A stretch of DNA of 64,000 nucleotides from assembly GCF_000369625.1 (NCBI RefSeq), contig NZ_KB850111.1:376038-440037 (forward strand), given 5' to 3'. The notes below the pieces were generated by a model. That model was not told where the DNA came from. It saw only the letters and a program-made list of their open reading frames with translations, and searched no databases. Shown one piece after another: positions 37,840-46,963 of this stretch. The DNA is from Acinetobacter variabilis (GTDB taxonomy: Bacteria; Pseudomonadota; Gammaproteobacteria; Pseudomonadales; Moraxellaceae). The first letter of the stretch is position 1; the number at the start of each line of letters is the position of its first letter. A program made the translations under genes and the position numbers.

Positions 37840-39549
37840 TTAAACCTCAGCCACGACATTGCGTCCTTTCGCTTTAGCCTTAAATAGCGCCTCATCGGCC
37901 TGTTCCAGTAACGCAATCCATGACTCTGCGCCAATCGCCACCCCAATACTCACCGATACATGAATATCTTCATCAGCTGAGGTCAGAATAGAATGCTCAG
38001 CGACTTCAGTCCGGATTTTATTCGCCAGCATGAAAGCATGCTGCATCTCGATATTTTCAATCAGGACCAGAAATTCGTCTCCGCCATAGCGAACCAGTAG
38101 ATCCGAAGCTCGAATATTGGCTTTTAAGCGCTCTGCAACCAGCTGAATCACCTGATCACCAATAATATGCCCATATTGATCATTTACCTGTTTGAAGTGA
38201 TCCATATCAATAATCATCAGGCAGGTTCGCTTAAACTGGGTCGGATGCGTTTCCATAAAACGGATATATTCATCGAGCGCAAAACGGTTAGCCAGTCCGG
38301 TCAGGGAATCAGAATGGGCAATATTTTTCAGTCGAAACTCTAATGCTTCACGCTCTTGCAGCGTATGCTGCAGTTTTTGAATTGCTGTAAATAAGGATTC
38401 AGTAGGCCGGTCTGTTTTTAGTTTTGATTGTGCTTGCTTCCGTTCAGATCCAGTAGACAAATCAAATAAAATTTTACGTGCGCGAATTAAAGGAATAAAG
38501 ATGCGTTTACGCGCAAAAATCATGGTCAAAATTGCCGTAATCAGGGAAATTCCAGATAAGGCCACCGTCCAGATCAAATGATTCAGACTGTGGCGCATTT
38601 CCTTAATCGCCACATCTTTGGTGTATTGCAGTAAATAGTTCTGCAAATCAATCACTGTTGTAAATTTATCTACAATGGCTTCAGTCAGCTGAGTTCCAGT
38701 TAAATAATAAGGACGCTGTTGTCGACTATCTTCAATCAGTCGCTCCACAATCGGTAAACCTTGCTGAATAAATTCAGTACCGACCCGTTGATGTAAACGA
38801 ATAAATTCATCGGTTTTGTCCTGAACAGGCTGTAGCGTATCAATAATATCCCAGAGGTAGCGTACCTGATGCTGGACCTGCAAGGAACGGGTAATGTTTT
38901 GCTCTGGAATCTGGGTTCCAAATGTCACATGTGCCATGACATTTGACGCTACCCGACCCGATTGATCCCTGAGATCAGATAAAAATAGGATTTCACTCAT
39001 GTAATTATCCAAACGGGCAGATGGAGTCGCAGAGGCAATCACTACCCCTTTCAGAATTTTACGACTACTATCCCAGGCACTAAACATGGCAAGAATGGCC
39101 TGATCCATTTCCTGTGCAGTACGTTCCGGGCGAGGTATCTGAGTATAGAGATCGACCTGCTTACGCCCATATTGCAGACTAGGCTTTAACTCAGATAAAA
39201 GTTGCTGGCTTAGGTGATTAAAACCGACCTGATCGAGTGCCTGAGCTGTCATCTGCATCTGTTGATCGACTTCCTGACGGTAATCGCTTAACTCCTGCTG
39301 ATGTTTGGCAAATTCCTCAACCGAACTGGACATAACTTTGTTGGCGGGTGCCCGTTCACGGGAGATTTTATTGGCGAGATCGGTGACCTGTTGTAAGGCA
39401 TCAAGCTGCTGATAGGTTTGTTTTGATTTCAAATAATGTTGAGTACTATCAATAATCAAGGGAATACAAATACACAATAAACATAAAATAATGATCGACA
39501 TCGACCAGTACAGATGTTTGCTGATTTTCTCAGAGCGCAAAGTATTCAT
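37840..39549 (-). CDS. Membrane-bound diguanylate cyclase (GGDEF)
   Basis: 569 aa from the ATG at 39549 (MNTLRSEKISKHLYWS); the frame is open a little upstream but without a good start. First membrane helix SMSIIILCLLCICIPLIID, a periplasmic helical sensor region of about 300 residues, second helix WTVALSGISLITAILTMIF, then a linker coil and the GGDEF domain at about 405-565. The active site reads YGGDEFLVLIEN with the metal Asp in MIIDMDHFKQVND. The product-inhibition I-site RxxD is present as RASD five residues before GGDEF. It makes c-di-GMP. No EAL domain. Confidence 0.92.
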   Translation of the reverse strand: MNTLRSEKISKHLYWSMSIIILCLLCICIPLIIDSTQHYLKSKQTYQQLDALQQVTDLANKISRERAPANKVMSSSVEEFAKHQQELSDYRQEVDQQMQMTAQALDQVGFNHLSQQLLSELKPSLQYGRKQVDLYTQIPRPERTAQEMDQAILAMFSAWDSSRKILKGVVIASATPSARLDNYMSEILFLSDLRDQSGRVASNVMAHVTFGTQIPEQNITRSLQVQHQVRYLWDIIDTLQPVQDKTDEFIRLHQRVGTEFIQQGLPIVERLIEDSRQQRPYYLTGTQLTEAIVDKFTTVIDLQNYLLQYTKDVAIKEMRHSLNHLIWTVALSGISLITAILTMIFARKRIFIPLIRARKILFDLSTGSERKQAQSKLKTDRPTESLFTAIQKLQHTLQEREALEFRLKNIAHSDSLTGLANRFALDEYIRFMETHPTQFKRTCLMIIDMDHFKQVNDQYGHIIGDQVIQLVAERLKANIRASDLLVRYGGDEFLVLIENIEMQHAFMLANKIRTEVAEHSILTSADEDIHVSVSIGVAIGAESWIALLEQADEALFKAKAKGRNVVAEV

Positions 39550-39802
39550 CTTGATTTTTAGTCCTTCACATAGATCAAGGACTCCCCATTTAATAGTAGA
39601 TAGATTATACAAATAAACACCTACTCATCATCAATATTTCTTCCCAATTACGTTGATTTTCAGAAGGTTTTTCTTATGTTCTTAAAGGTTTTAGCTCTTT
39701 ATATTTTCAGGATTTTCTATTTGTTATCACTAAAACATAAATAGGAATGAAAATTTCATAATTTAAAATATAAGAAAATTAAAAAACTCGCTTTCTGAAC
39801 TA

Positions 39803-39831
39803 TTTACACGTGCAACAATTAGGTGCATAAT
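39803..39831 (+). promoter_or_regulatory. Promoter with overlapping palindrome
   Basis: TTTACA (39803-39808), 17 bases, CATAAT (39826-39831). A perfect odd palindrome GGTGCAT-A-ATGCACC (39822-39836) covers the -10 element, which could be an operator. Confidence 0.6.
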
Positions 39832-39837
39832 GCACCG

Positions 39838-39938
39838 CATTAGGGCGAGTTAAATTATTCCTCAGCAGATTTTTTGATTTACCCGCAAATTTTGGCGAAA
39901 AAACCTCAATTCTTTATAGAAATTGAGGTTTTTTTTTG
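39838..39938 (+). ncRNA. Possible small RNA, about 100 nt
   Basis: Runs from the promoter at 39803-39831 to a strong terminator (AACCTCAATT/AATTGAGGTT, 39902-39911 and 39921-39930, then nine T). No ORF or ribosome site inside. Inference from promoter plus terminator only. Confidence 0.5.
39898..39938 (+). terminator. Intrinsic terminator in the gene-free region
   Basis: 10-bp perfect stem with a long T run. No protein gene precedes it on this strand. Confidence 0.88.
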
Positions 39939-40085
39939 CAATTTTATAGAACAAGACTATTTTTAAATCGAATTAACGCACCATTAAGGTGCATTAAAGA
40001 GTCATCTTTGACGGCTTTCTATACTTGTTCTTTCATCTTCTTTTATGAAGTAATCCGTAAACTGAGATTTCCAGAAAATTTAGGT

Positions 40086-40118
40086 AAAAAAAAGCCCAAC
40101 CTTGGGGAAAGCTGGGCC
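40086..40118 (-). terminator. Minus-strand intrinsic terminator
   Basis: Imperfect stem with bulges (GCCCA, CTT / AAG, TGGGC) followed by eight T on the minus strand. No protein gene lies upstream on that strand before the porin promoter. Confidence 0.65.
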
Positions 40119-40232
40119 GATAAAAACAAAAATATGTGGAGAATCAGGCTAAATCACTATGAAAGTGTGAACTCTAACTTGATTTTCATATTATGTAAAA
40201 TTCCCCCCAAAATGTAAAGTCGATTGCTTCAG
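40086..40232 (-). ncRNA. Possible minus-strand small RNA
   Basis: A TATAAT hexamer on the minus strand at 40238-40243 (no good -35) lies about 120 bases before a terminator with stem GCCCA.CTT/AAG..TGGGC (40094-40117) and eight T (40093-40086). The transcript would be about 145 nt with no ORF. Weaker than the plus-strand candidate because of the missing -35. Confidence 0.35.
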
Positions 40233-40606
40233 TCAAGATTATAAAACATGCCCATCTAGCTTAAAAAACAGACATTCATTCTGAAGCTCGAGCTGATTAT
40301 GCTCTAAAATTAAGCAATCCAGTCATAGACATGTTGCACCAAACATCTTGCACTTCTTGACACATTTATGAATTAGCTCACTGATTATTAATTGTTTTAA
40401 TAGATTATTAAATTAAAATTGATCGTACTAAGTGATTTAAATAATCACACAATTTCTCCTTAATTTTTAGTCAAAATCTATATTTAAATTCTAGCTTTTT
40501 GTTATACAAGAGTTTTTATCTAAAATGGCTTCCGAGCGTGATACTTGAATTTTATACAAAATTAATACAATGATTTAGCTTAAAAAAATAGCGATTTCGA
40601 ATTGGA

Positions 40607-40634
40607 TTGACTTAATAAATTGTCACAATACAAT
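40607..40634 (+). promoter_or_regulatory. Likely promoter of the porin gene
   Basis: TTGACT (40607-40612), 16 bases, TACAAT (40629-40634), about 43 bases before the ATG. Confidence 0.6.
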
Positions 40635-40676
40635 ACGTTCCTGTTGTACATCTTTTGTAACAAAATGGTAAATATC

Positions 40677-41573
40677 ATGAAAAAACTCGGTTTAGCCACT
40701 GCTTTATTATTAGCCATGACCGGTGCTCAAGCATATCAATTCGAAGTTCAAGGTCAATCAGAGTTCATCGACAACACTGTAAATGACAAAGATTTCACTG
40801 GTGCTGTTCAAGGTACTTACTACTTCAAAGATGTAGACGCTTCTAAAGGTCCTTTAGCTGAAGCTGCTTTCATCAACCAGGCATCTAACGTTTCTGCTGC
40901 TTATACATATGGCGAATATGATGTAGATGCTGATGATAGAGACCAGACTTCTCATACTTTCGGTGTGAAAGGTGAAGCTTACATCCCAACTAAAGTTGTT
41001 CCTGCTTATGCAAGCGCTTCTTATAGCCATACAATTACTGATGGTAAAGGTGGCCAAAATGATGACAATGGCGACCGTTATGCATTAGAAGTAGGTGTAC
41101 TCCCTATTCCTAACTTCCTGGTAGCTGTAGGTTACACAAGCGTTGCAGACCAAACTTCTTATGACGCTTTCAACATGTTCAACAACGGCGTTGCTAAAGC
41201 TGCTCTTGAGTCTCGCACAATCGATGAAGACCAAGATGCAATCACTGCTCGTACTAAATATGTAGGCGCAATTGACGGCACTAACATGTCACTTGGCTTC
41301 GAAAGCGGCTTGGTTTATGGTGAAGATACTGCTTACAACCTAGGTACTACTTTGTACATCAACCCTAAATTAAGCGTTGGTGCATCTTATATGGAATCTA
41401 GCTACGCTAATTCTCCAGACAAAGCTTGGGGCGCAAACGTAAACTACTTCATCACTCCAGCAGTTGCTGTAGGTGCTAGTTATGTGAACTCAAACTACGA
41501 AGCAAATCTTGCTCAAAATGCTGTAGTTCGTGATACACAAACTGTAGGCTTAAATGCTAAATTCCGTTTCTAA
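40677..41573 (+). CDS. Outer-membrane porin of the Omp33-36 family
   Basis: 298 aa from the ATG at 40677 (MKKLGLATALLLAMTGAQA is a clean signal peptide; upstream in-frame starts spoil it). The mature protein begins YQFEVQGQSEFIDNTVNDKDF and consists of alternating amphipathic beta strands ending in a terminal aromatic (VGLNAKFRF), as outer-membrane barrels do. It closely resembles the Acinetobacter 33-36 kDa porin, a water/solute channel linked to carbapenem susceptibility and host-cell toxicity in A. baumannii. Codon use is even, as in highly expressed genes. Own promoter and terminator. Confidence 0.88.
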   Translation: MKKLGLATALLLAMTGAQAYQFEVQGQSEFIDNTVNDKDFTGAVQGTYYFKDVDASKGPLAEAAFINQASNVSAAYTYGEYDVDADDRDQTSHTFGVKGEAYIPTKVVPAYASASYSHTITDGKGGQNDDNGDRYALEVGVLPIPNFLVAVGYTSVADQTSYDAFNMFNNGVAKAALESRTIDEDQDAITARTKYVGAIDGTNMSLGFESGLVYGEDTAYNLGTTLYINPKLSVGASYMESSYANSPDKAWGANVNYFITPAVAVGASYVNSNYEANLAQNAVVRDTQTVGLNAKFRF

Positions 41574-41593
41574 TTTCTGAATTAGTGATTGAA

Positions 41594-41625
41594 TAAAAAA
41601 AGGACGCATCAGCGTCCTTTTTTAT
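41594..41625. terminator. Bidirectional terminator
   Basis: AAAAGGACGC-ATCA-GCGTCCTTTT stem between convergent porin and BCCT genes. Confidence 0.92.
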
Positions 41626-41637
41626 TGGATCAAATAT

Positions 41638-43602
41638 TTATTCTGGAGAACGGACCAGACTTAAAAAGTGCAGATGACGTTCATATTGGTCAATGATGTC
41701 CTGGATTAAATCTTCCTGAGTCCATTCCATCACATCATAGTTTTGTCCTCCTTCCCTTAAAAAGACTTCTGCCTGATAAGACTGCGGAGAATCTGCATCC
41801 GGCATAAAGCTCGGTGCTAAAGTTTGGGTAGCAATGACCTGATAAATGAAGTTCATTTCATTCTGATGATCGACACGTAACTCGATCCCATCTTCCAGTT
41901 TAAAGATTTTCACCTGGATGTGACGACGTTTCAGTTCAGCCTGAAAACTGTTATAGGCTTTGCTGACCACCGTATCAATATAATCACGTACTTCATCATG
42001 CGTATGCGGATAATGCATAATTAAACCGAGTCGCTGTTGCCAGCTACGCGGGTTCTGAATGGCTCGTGGGGTAATGCGTGCAGCTTGTAGCGCATGCATT
42101 TTCGTTACATCCAGATGCAGGGCCTTAATCAGTCCCCAGCAAATCAGCAGCATAATGAATGTGAACGGTAAGGCACTCATAATCGTAGCCGACTGCAAGG
42201 CTTCCAGCCCGCCTGCCAGCAACAGAATGATGGCCAATAAAGCCATTAACACGGTCCAGAACAGACGCTGCCAGGTCGGTGAATTCTCGGTTTTAGCAGT
42301 GAGATAATCCGTGACTAATGATCCTGAATCTGCTGAAGTGACAAAGAACAGAATAACCAATACCGTAGCGATAATACTGGTGACTGAATTAAATGGCAGA
42401 TTACCTAAAAATTCGAACAGCGCTACAGAGGAGTCACGTTGTACTGCTTCAAGCAGATTGGTATTGGCTTCATGCATGATGCTGAATAATGCAGCATTAC
42501 CCATAAAGCCCATCCAGATCAGGGTAAATCCGGTAGGAATCAGTAGAACCCCAACAATAAACTCGCGGATACTGCGGCCTTCGGATACTCGGGCAATAAA
42601 CATCCCGACAAATGGCGACCAGGAAATCCACCAGGCCCAATACATAATGGTCCAGCCACCAATCCAGCCACTAGGCTGATAGGCATACAGATTAAAGGTC
42701 ATGCTAAACAGATTAGAGACATACTGGCCGGCATTTTGGATGGTGGTCTGCAGAAGATAGATGCTTGGACCGGCAACAAAAACAAAGATGAGTAGCAGTA
42801 AGGCAAGCAGCAGATTCAGTTCAGCTAGGCGTTTGATGCCCTTATCCAAACCAAAAAATACGGACATTGATGCCATTACAGTGACGGCAATAATCAAAAT
42901 GACCTGAGTACTGGGGGTCTGCTCAACTCCAAATAGGTAATTCAGACCCGAATTAATCTGAGTCACCCCAAAACCTAAAGTTGTCGCAACCCCAAATACT
43001 GTCCCTAAGGTGGCAAAAGTATCTACCCCGTCTCCGATTGGGCCATGAATCCGGTTGCCGATCAGTGGATATAAGGCGGAGCGAACTTTTAAAGGCAGAT
43101 TATGTCGATACGCAAAATAGGCCAATGACAGACCCACAATGGTGTAAATCGCCCAGGCATGCAGGCCCCAGTGGAAGAAAGTCACGCGAATAGCTTGCTG
43201 CGCGGCCAGTACAGTTTCTGGTTCACCAGCAGGCGGTGTGACATAATGCATAACCGGTTCTGCAACACCGAAAAACATCAGGCCGATCCCCATGCCTGCG
43301 GTAAACAGCATGGCAAACCAGGATGCCTGGCTGTATTTTGGCTGACTATGGTCGGGCCCGAGTTTGATTTTCCCCATATCAGACAGGGCAATATAAATCA
43401 GGACAATCAGAAAGATCGCCACGGAGAGGACGTAAAACCAGCTAAATGAAGTGGTAATCCACGCATTCATTTGCTTGGTCAACAGGTCAAATGAATCAGG
43501 TGCCAGTATTACCAGTCCCAAAAAAATGGCGATAATCACCACTGTACTAATGAAGACATTCGGATTGATATTGGCAAACCAGGATGAAGGTTTGGAAGGC
43601 AT
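41638..43602 (-). CDS. BCCT-family choline/betaine/carnitine transporter, BetT-like
   Basis: 654 aa with 12 membrane helices of the LeuT-type fold. BCCT marks: ASWFAMLFTAGMGIGLMFFGVAEPVMHY (Gly-rich unwound helix region), WGLHAWAIYTIVGLSLAYF, and the Trp-rich WTIMYWAWWISWSPFVGMFIA that forms the quaternary-ammonium box. The long C-terminal cytoplasmic tail (about 130 residues after the last helix) is as in E. coli BetT-type proton-coupled choline importers. No betA/B genes are adjacent, so choline versus betaine or carnitine cannot be decided. Confidence 0.9.
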   Translation of the reverse strand: MPSKPSSWFANINPNVFISTVVIIAIFLGLVILAPDSFDLLTKQMNAWITTSFSWFYVLSVAIFLIVLIYIALSDMGKIKLGPDHSQPKYSQASWFAMLFTAGMGIGLMFFGVAEPVMHYVTPPAGEPETVLAAQQAIRVTFFHWGLHAWAIYTIVGLSLAYFAYRHNLPLKVRSALYPLIGNRIHGPIGDGVDTFATLGTVFGVATTLGFGVTQINSGLNYLFGVEQTPSTQVILIIAVTVMASMSVFFGLDKGIKRLAELNLLLALLLLIFVFVAGPSIYLLQTTIQNAGQYVSNLFSMTFNLYAYQPSGWIGGWTIMYWAWWISWSPFVGMFIARVSEGRSIREFIVGVLLIPTGFTLIWMGFMGNAALFSIMHEANTNLLEAVQRDSSVALFEFLGNLPFNSVTSIIATVLVILFFVTSADSGSLVTDYLTAKTENSPTWQRLFWTVLMALLAIILLLAGGLEALQSATIMSALPFTFIMLLICWGLIKALHLDVTKMHALQAARITPRAIQNPRSWQQRLGLIMHYPHTHDEVRDYIDTVVSKAYNSFQAELKRRHIQVKIFKLEDGIELRVDHQNEMNFIYQVIATQTLAPSFMPDADSPQSYQAEVFLREGGQNYDVMEWTQEDLIQDIIDQYERHLHFLSLVRSPE

Positions 43603-43781
43603 AGATCCCCCATTTTTTTAATAGATTGAATGCCGGGAGGCTTGAATCATTATTGATAAGTAAAAACATTCTGATCGAGAGAATTACGATCAAAGATACG
43701 TTTTGGACCTTAAGATTTTAAAATATTCAGGAAAATAAAGCCGTTAAGTTACTGTAACCAAGCTATACAGCTCTGTACGTT

Positions 43782-44498
43782 CTATTCCTCAGGCTTTCTA
43801 TGCTTATGTTGTATATGAGTCTGTTTAGGAAGATGGGAAATATACTGTAAGGCAATCAGACGCGAGACTATTAAGGCCAGATACATCACCCCGACAAACA
43901 TCTGGATAATGGCCAACATCCGTGCGACCGGGCTGACCGGCATCACATCAGATAATCCTGTAGCAGACTGTACACTAAAGCTCAGAAAGAGCAGATCCAG
44001 CCACGGCTGATAAGCCTGCAACTCAGGATCTGAAAAGCTGTAAGGCACCCATAACTGGCAAATGCTATAGAGAAAAGCGAATCCCCAAGCCAGTAGTGTA
44101 AAGACTGCTCCTGCTGCAAACAGCTCATCCTTGGTCAGATAACGGTCATGAAACATATAACGTAACAAGCCATATGCTGCACTGAAATAGGCGCTGGCTT
44201 CAAACAGATGAGCAACGATCATGATCCAGGTATAGCGTAGCCCCAGCACAATCAATGACGAAAAGAAGATGGCGCCTGCGACAAAGATGAGTCCCAGAAT
44301 GGTAAACATCGGAGTCTGACGAATCACCTTGGCAATTACCAGCAAGACCACCACCCCTAGCATCCATGTACCCGCGCGATAAGACACACTGTCATAACTC
44401 AGCATCGACAGGGTCAGAATCAGTAATTGTAGGCATAGCAGCCACGCAGAAGGCAGATACTTAAAATGGGTCCAGAATCGTAGCAGAGAGTGCTTCAT
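43782..44498 (-). CDS. Two-pore-helix type ion channel family protein with unusual filter
   Basis: 238 aa with about six hydrophobic segments. Near the end lies a P-loop then a helix, as in Ion_trans_2 potassium channels: LLFLSFSVQSATGLSDVMPVSP followed by ARMLAIIQMFVGVMYLALIVSRLIA. The place normally occupied by TVGYGD-type filter residues reads TGLSD, so potassium selectivity is doubtful. No RCK or cyclic-nucleotide domain follows. Inner membrane; role unknown. Confidence 0.78.
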   Translation of the reverse strand: MKHSLLRFWTHFKYLPSAWLLCLQLLILTLSMLSYDSVSYRAGTWMLGVVVLLVIAKVIRQTPMFTILGLIFVAGAIFFSSLIVLGLRYTWIMIVAHLFEASAYFSAAYGLLRYMFHDRYLTKDELFAAGAVFTLLAWGFAFLYSICQLWVPYSFSDPELQAYQPWLDLLFLSFSVQSATGLSDVMPVSPVARMLAIIQMFVGVMYLALIVSRLIALQYISHLPKQTHIQHKHRKPEE

Positions 44499-44689
44499 GA
44501 GATTTGTCTTGATGTCCTATCGCACATCATTATTGTTATCGCTGGCTTAACATAGCATGATCTAGCCAATGGTTAGAAACAGGATTGTATAAAAATTATT
44601 GAAATCTTAGTCAAAAATGGCCGTATTTAATTTTAGATAAACTATCCTAAAGTCTTCTTCATTGAGTAGCTCAAGTATTCTATCGCTAT

Positions 44690-44720
44690 AAAAAAAGCCC
44701 CCATCAGGAGGCTTTTTTAG
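44690..44720 (-). terminator. Terminator of yjcH-actP
   Basis: AGCC.CC/GG.GGCT hairpin with A and T runs either side, 12 bases past the actP stop. Confidence 0.82.
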
Positions 44721-44731
44721 GACATCAGATC

Positions 44732-46447
44732 TTAGTGATCAGATGCACCTGAGATACCAATACCTGTTTGTGAACGAACAAACTGTGCATCGAAAGCTTT
44801 GCGTTCTGCTTGTGCTTTCACTGAGCGGTCTGTAATGGAGAAGAACCAGCAGCAGAAGAAAGACAGTGGCATCGCAAATAATGCGGGACCATTAAAAGGA
44901 ACGACTGGTGTATCTGAAATCGCGAAAGTATCTACCCAAACGGCTTTAGACAGTACGATCAGTACTACCGCAGTCACTAGACCAACCACACCACCAATGA
45001 CAGCGCCACGTGTGGTCAGGCCTTTCCAGAACATAGACAGTACCAGTACCGGGAAGTTGGCACATGCGGCTACCGAGAATGCCAGACCTACCATGAAAGC
45101 CACGTTTTGCTTCTCGAACAGGATTCCCAGGATCATCGCAAAGATCGCAAGACCAAGAGTCGCAATTTTAGACATGCGCAGTTCAGATTCAGGTGTAGTA
45201 CGGCCTTTCTTGAATACGTTTGCATACAAGTCATGTGAAATTGCTGAAGCACCTGATAGGGTCAAACCTGCAACTACCGCAAGAATCGTTGCGAATGCTA
45301 CTGCAGAAATGAAGCCCATGAACAGGTCACCACCAACAGCATCTGCCAGGTGAACCGCAGCCATGTTGTTACCACCCACCAGCTCTAGCTTGCCTGTAAT
45401 TGCCATTTTCGCAATGTCCAGGAACTGCGGGTTATTCGCTACATATAGAATCGCGCCGAAACCGATAATGAAGGTTAATAGGTAGAAATAACCGATAAAG
45501 CCTGTTGCAACAACCACTGATTTACGTGCTTCTTTGGCATCTTTTACCGTGAAGAAACGCATCAGGATATGTGGCAGACCTGCTGTACCAAACATCAGCG
45601 CCAGACCAAGAGAAATCGCATCGACCGGATTCGAAGCCAGGTTACCTGGACCCATAATCTTGGTTGCATCTGCAAGGCTCAGGTCATGTACTTTAGAGAA
45701 AACCTGAATCGATTGTTCAAACATATTGGTGAAACTAAAACCTACGCCTTTCATGACCATGAAAGCCATAAACGTCGCACCAGACAGCAGCATTACTGCT
45801 TTAATAATCTGTACCCAGGTCGTTGCCAGCATGCCACCGAACATTACGTAAGCCATCATCAGCAGGCCAACAATCACCACAGCAATGTTGTAGTTCAGAC
45901 CGAAGAGCAACTTGATCAACTGACCTGCACCCACCATCTGTGCGATCAGGTAGAACGCCACCACAACCAGTGAACTTAATGCTGCTAAAGTACGCACCGG
46001 TTTTTCTTCCAGACGGAACGACACTACATCAGACAGGTTAAATTTACCCAGGTTACGCAAACGTTCTGCCACCAGGAATAAAACGATTGGCCAACCCACC
46101 ATAAAGCCTAATGAGTACAGCAATCCGTCAAAACCGGACAGGAACACCATCGCGGAAATACCGAGGAAAGATGCTGCAGACATGAAGTCACCAGCAATAG
46201 CCAGACCGTTCTGGAAACCAGAAATCCCGCCGCCGGCAGTATAGAAATCATTGGTATTCGTGGTTTGTTTGGCAGCCCATTTGGTAATAAATAAGGTTGC
46301 TCCAACGAAAATCACAAACATGATAATTGCGTGCCAGTTGGTCGCTTGCTGCTCCGCAGCACCCAGATCTGGTCCAGCAAATACCATTGCCGAGCTGAGC
46401 AAGGTCAGCGCTGCCGCTGCAAGCGCTTGATATGAAATCCCTTTCAT
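44732..46447 (-). CDS. actP: Cation/acetate symporter (ActP)
   Basis: ActP imports acetate with a cation (SSS family, 571 aa, about 13 helices). It starts with a signal-like segment ([20 protein letters not shown]), then [31 protein letters not shown], the ActP/SSS signature, and [20 protein letters not shown]. It overlaps or nearly abuts yjcH (one base between the stop of yjcH and this ATG), forming the common yjcH-actP operon. acs lies elsewhere in the window, unlike the E. coli acs-yjcH-actP operon. Confidence 0.95.
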   Translation of the reverse strand: MKGISYQALAAAALTLLSSAMVFAGPDLGAAEQQATNWHAIIMFVIFVGATLFITKWAAKQTTNTNDFYTAGGGISGFQNGLAIAGDFMSAASFLGISAMVFLSGFDGLLYSLGFMVGWPIVLFLVAERLRNLGKFNLSDVVSFRLEEKPVRTLAALSSLVVVAFYLIAQMVGAGQLIKLLFGLNYNIAVVIVGLLMMAYVMFGGMLATTWVQIIKAVMLLSGATFMAFMVMKGVGFSFTNMFEQSIQVFSKVHDLSLADATKIMGPGNLASNPVDAISLGLALMFGTAGLPHILMRFFTVKDAKEARKSVVVATGFIGYFYLLTFIIGFGAILYVANNPQFLDIAKMAITGKLELVGGNNMAAVHLADAVGGDLFMGFISAVAFATILAVVAGLTLSGASAISHDLYANVFKKGRTTPESELRMSKIATLGLAIFAMILGILFEKQNVAFMVGLAFSVAACANFPVLVLSMFWKGLTTRGAVIGGVVGLVTAVVLIVLSKAVWVDTFAISDTPVVPFNGPALFAMPLSFFCCWFFSITDRSVKAQAERKAFDAQFVRSQTGIGISGASDH

Positions 46448-46448
46448 C

Positions 46449-46781
46449 TTAGTGTTGCCCCTTTTCTTTTGTAATCGCTTCCACTTCCTGAATTGCTTCT
46501 CTGTTCAGCTGATCAAGTTTATTATTGGCAATGTAGGAATACACCCAGCACAATATAAAAGACAAAATAATGATACCGATACCTAGAGGTACACCCCAGG
46601 TCGTTACACCGCCAGAAATTGAAGACAATAGAAATTCTTTGTTGTAGCCAACAAGCAACATGAAACCGACATAGACAAATAGCATGATGCCGGTTAAGGT
46701 CCAGCTCAGCGTACTTTTTCTACGTACCATTTCTTTGAATTTGGGATTCTGTAGAATTCTTTCTACTTGTGCCTCATCCAT
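46449..46781 (-). CDS. yjcH: DUF485 membrane protein (YjcH), partner of ActP
   Basis: 110 aa with two membrane helices ([18 protein letters not shown] and [19 protein letters not shown]) and the DUF485 pattern ([18 protein letters not shown], then [12 protein letters not shown] at the end). It is co-transcribed with actP and required or helpful for it in other bacteria; its exact role is not settled. Its promoter region is shared with the divergent crbS. Confidence 0.92.
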   Translation of the reverse strand: MDEAQVERILQNPKFKEMVRRKSTLSWTLTGIMLFVYVGFMLLVGYNKEFLLSSISGGVTTWGVPLGIGIIILSFILCWVYSYIANNKLDQLNREAIQEVEAITKEKGQH

Positions 46782-46878
46782 AGTTACACTCCTGTAGCCC
46801 CACCATGGGCTTACTATTTTTTAATTCGAATTATCACTGTTGCAAAATAACAACATTTAGAATGACTTGTAATTTAGA

Positions 46879-46890
46879 CTTTGGTCGTTA
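46879..46890 (+). promoter_or_regulatory. Shared motif CTTTGGTCGTT upstream of yjcH-actP and crbS
   Basis: The same core (CTTTsGTCGTw) occurs at 50739-50750 before the 255-aa gene and at 60350-60360 before acs. It lies about 100 bases from the yjcH start. It is a candidate binding site for the local LuxR-type regulator CrbR; not proven. Confidence 0.45.
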
Positions 46891-46915
46891 AAAAATGATC
46901 AATTTAAACTGCTGA

Positions 46916-46946
46916 GTGCATGATGCGGTATCATAGCATCATGCAC
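46916..46946. promoter_or_regulatory. Perfect 11-bp inverted repeat upstream of crbS
   Basis: GTGCATGATGC (46916-46926), 9 bases, GCATCATGCAC (46936-46946), ending 17 bases before the crbS ATG. It could be an operator or an mRNA leader hairpin; it has no T run, so it is not a terminator. Confidence 0.6.
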
Positions 46947-46963
46947 AGTACACATCAGGCTAT

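Larger units (their letters stand above)
39550..40676. other. 1.1-kb gene-free region between the diguanylate cyclase and porin genes
   Basis: No protein gene is convincing here. It holds a plus-strand promoter plus terminator (39803-39938), a minus-strand terminator with a TATAAT about 120 bases before it (40086-40243), a second copy of the GGTGCAT half-site (39975-39997 area) and the porin promoter (40607-40634). This is unusually long for this chromosome and may host one or two small RNA genes. Confidence 0.55.

Noticed and set aside
39936-40217. 93-aa ORF in the 1.1-kb gap
   Set aside because: It starts inside a terminator's T tract, overlaps another terminator and has no ribosome site or recognisable domain.
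43686-43695. Minus-strand CTTTGATCGT, similar to the acetate-regulon motif, upstream of the BCCT gene
   Set aside because: One mismatch in the most conserved part, and no functional link of the transporter to acetate; chance is likely.
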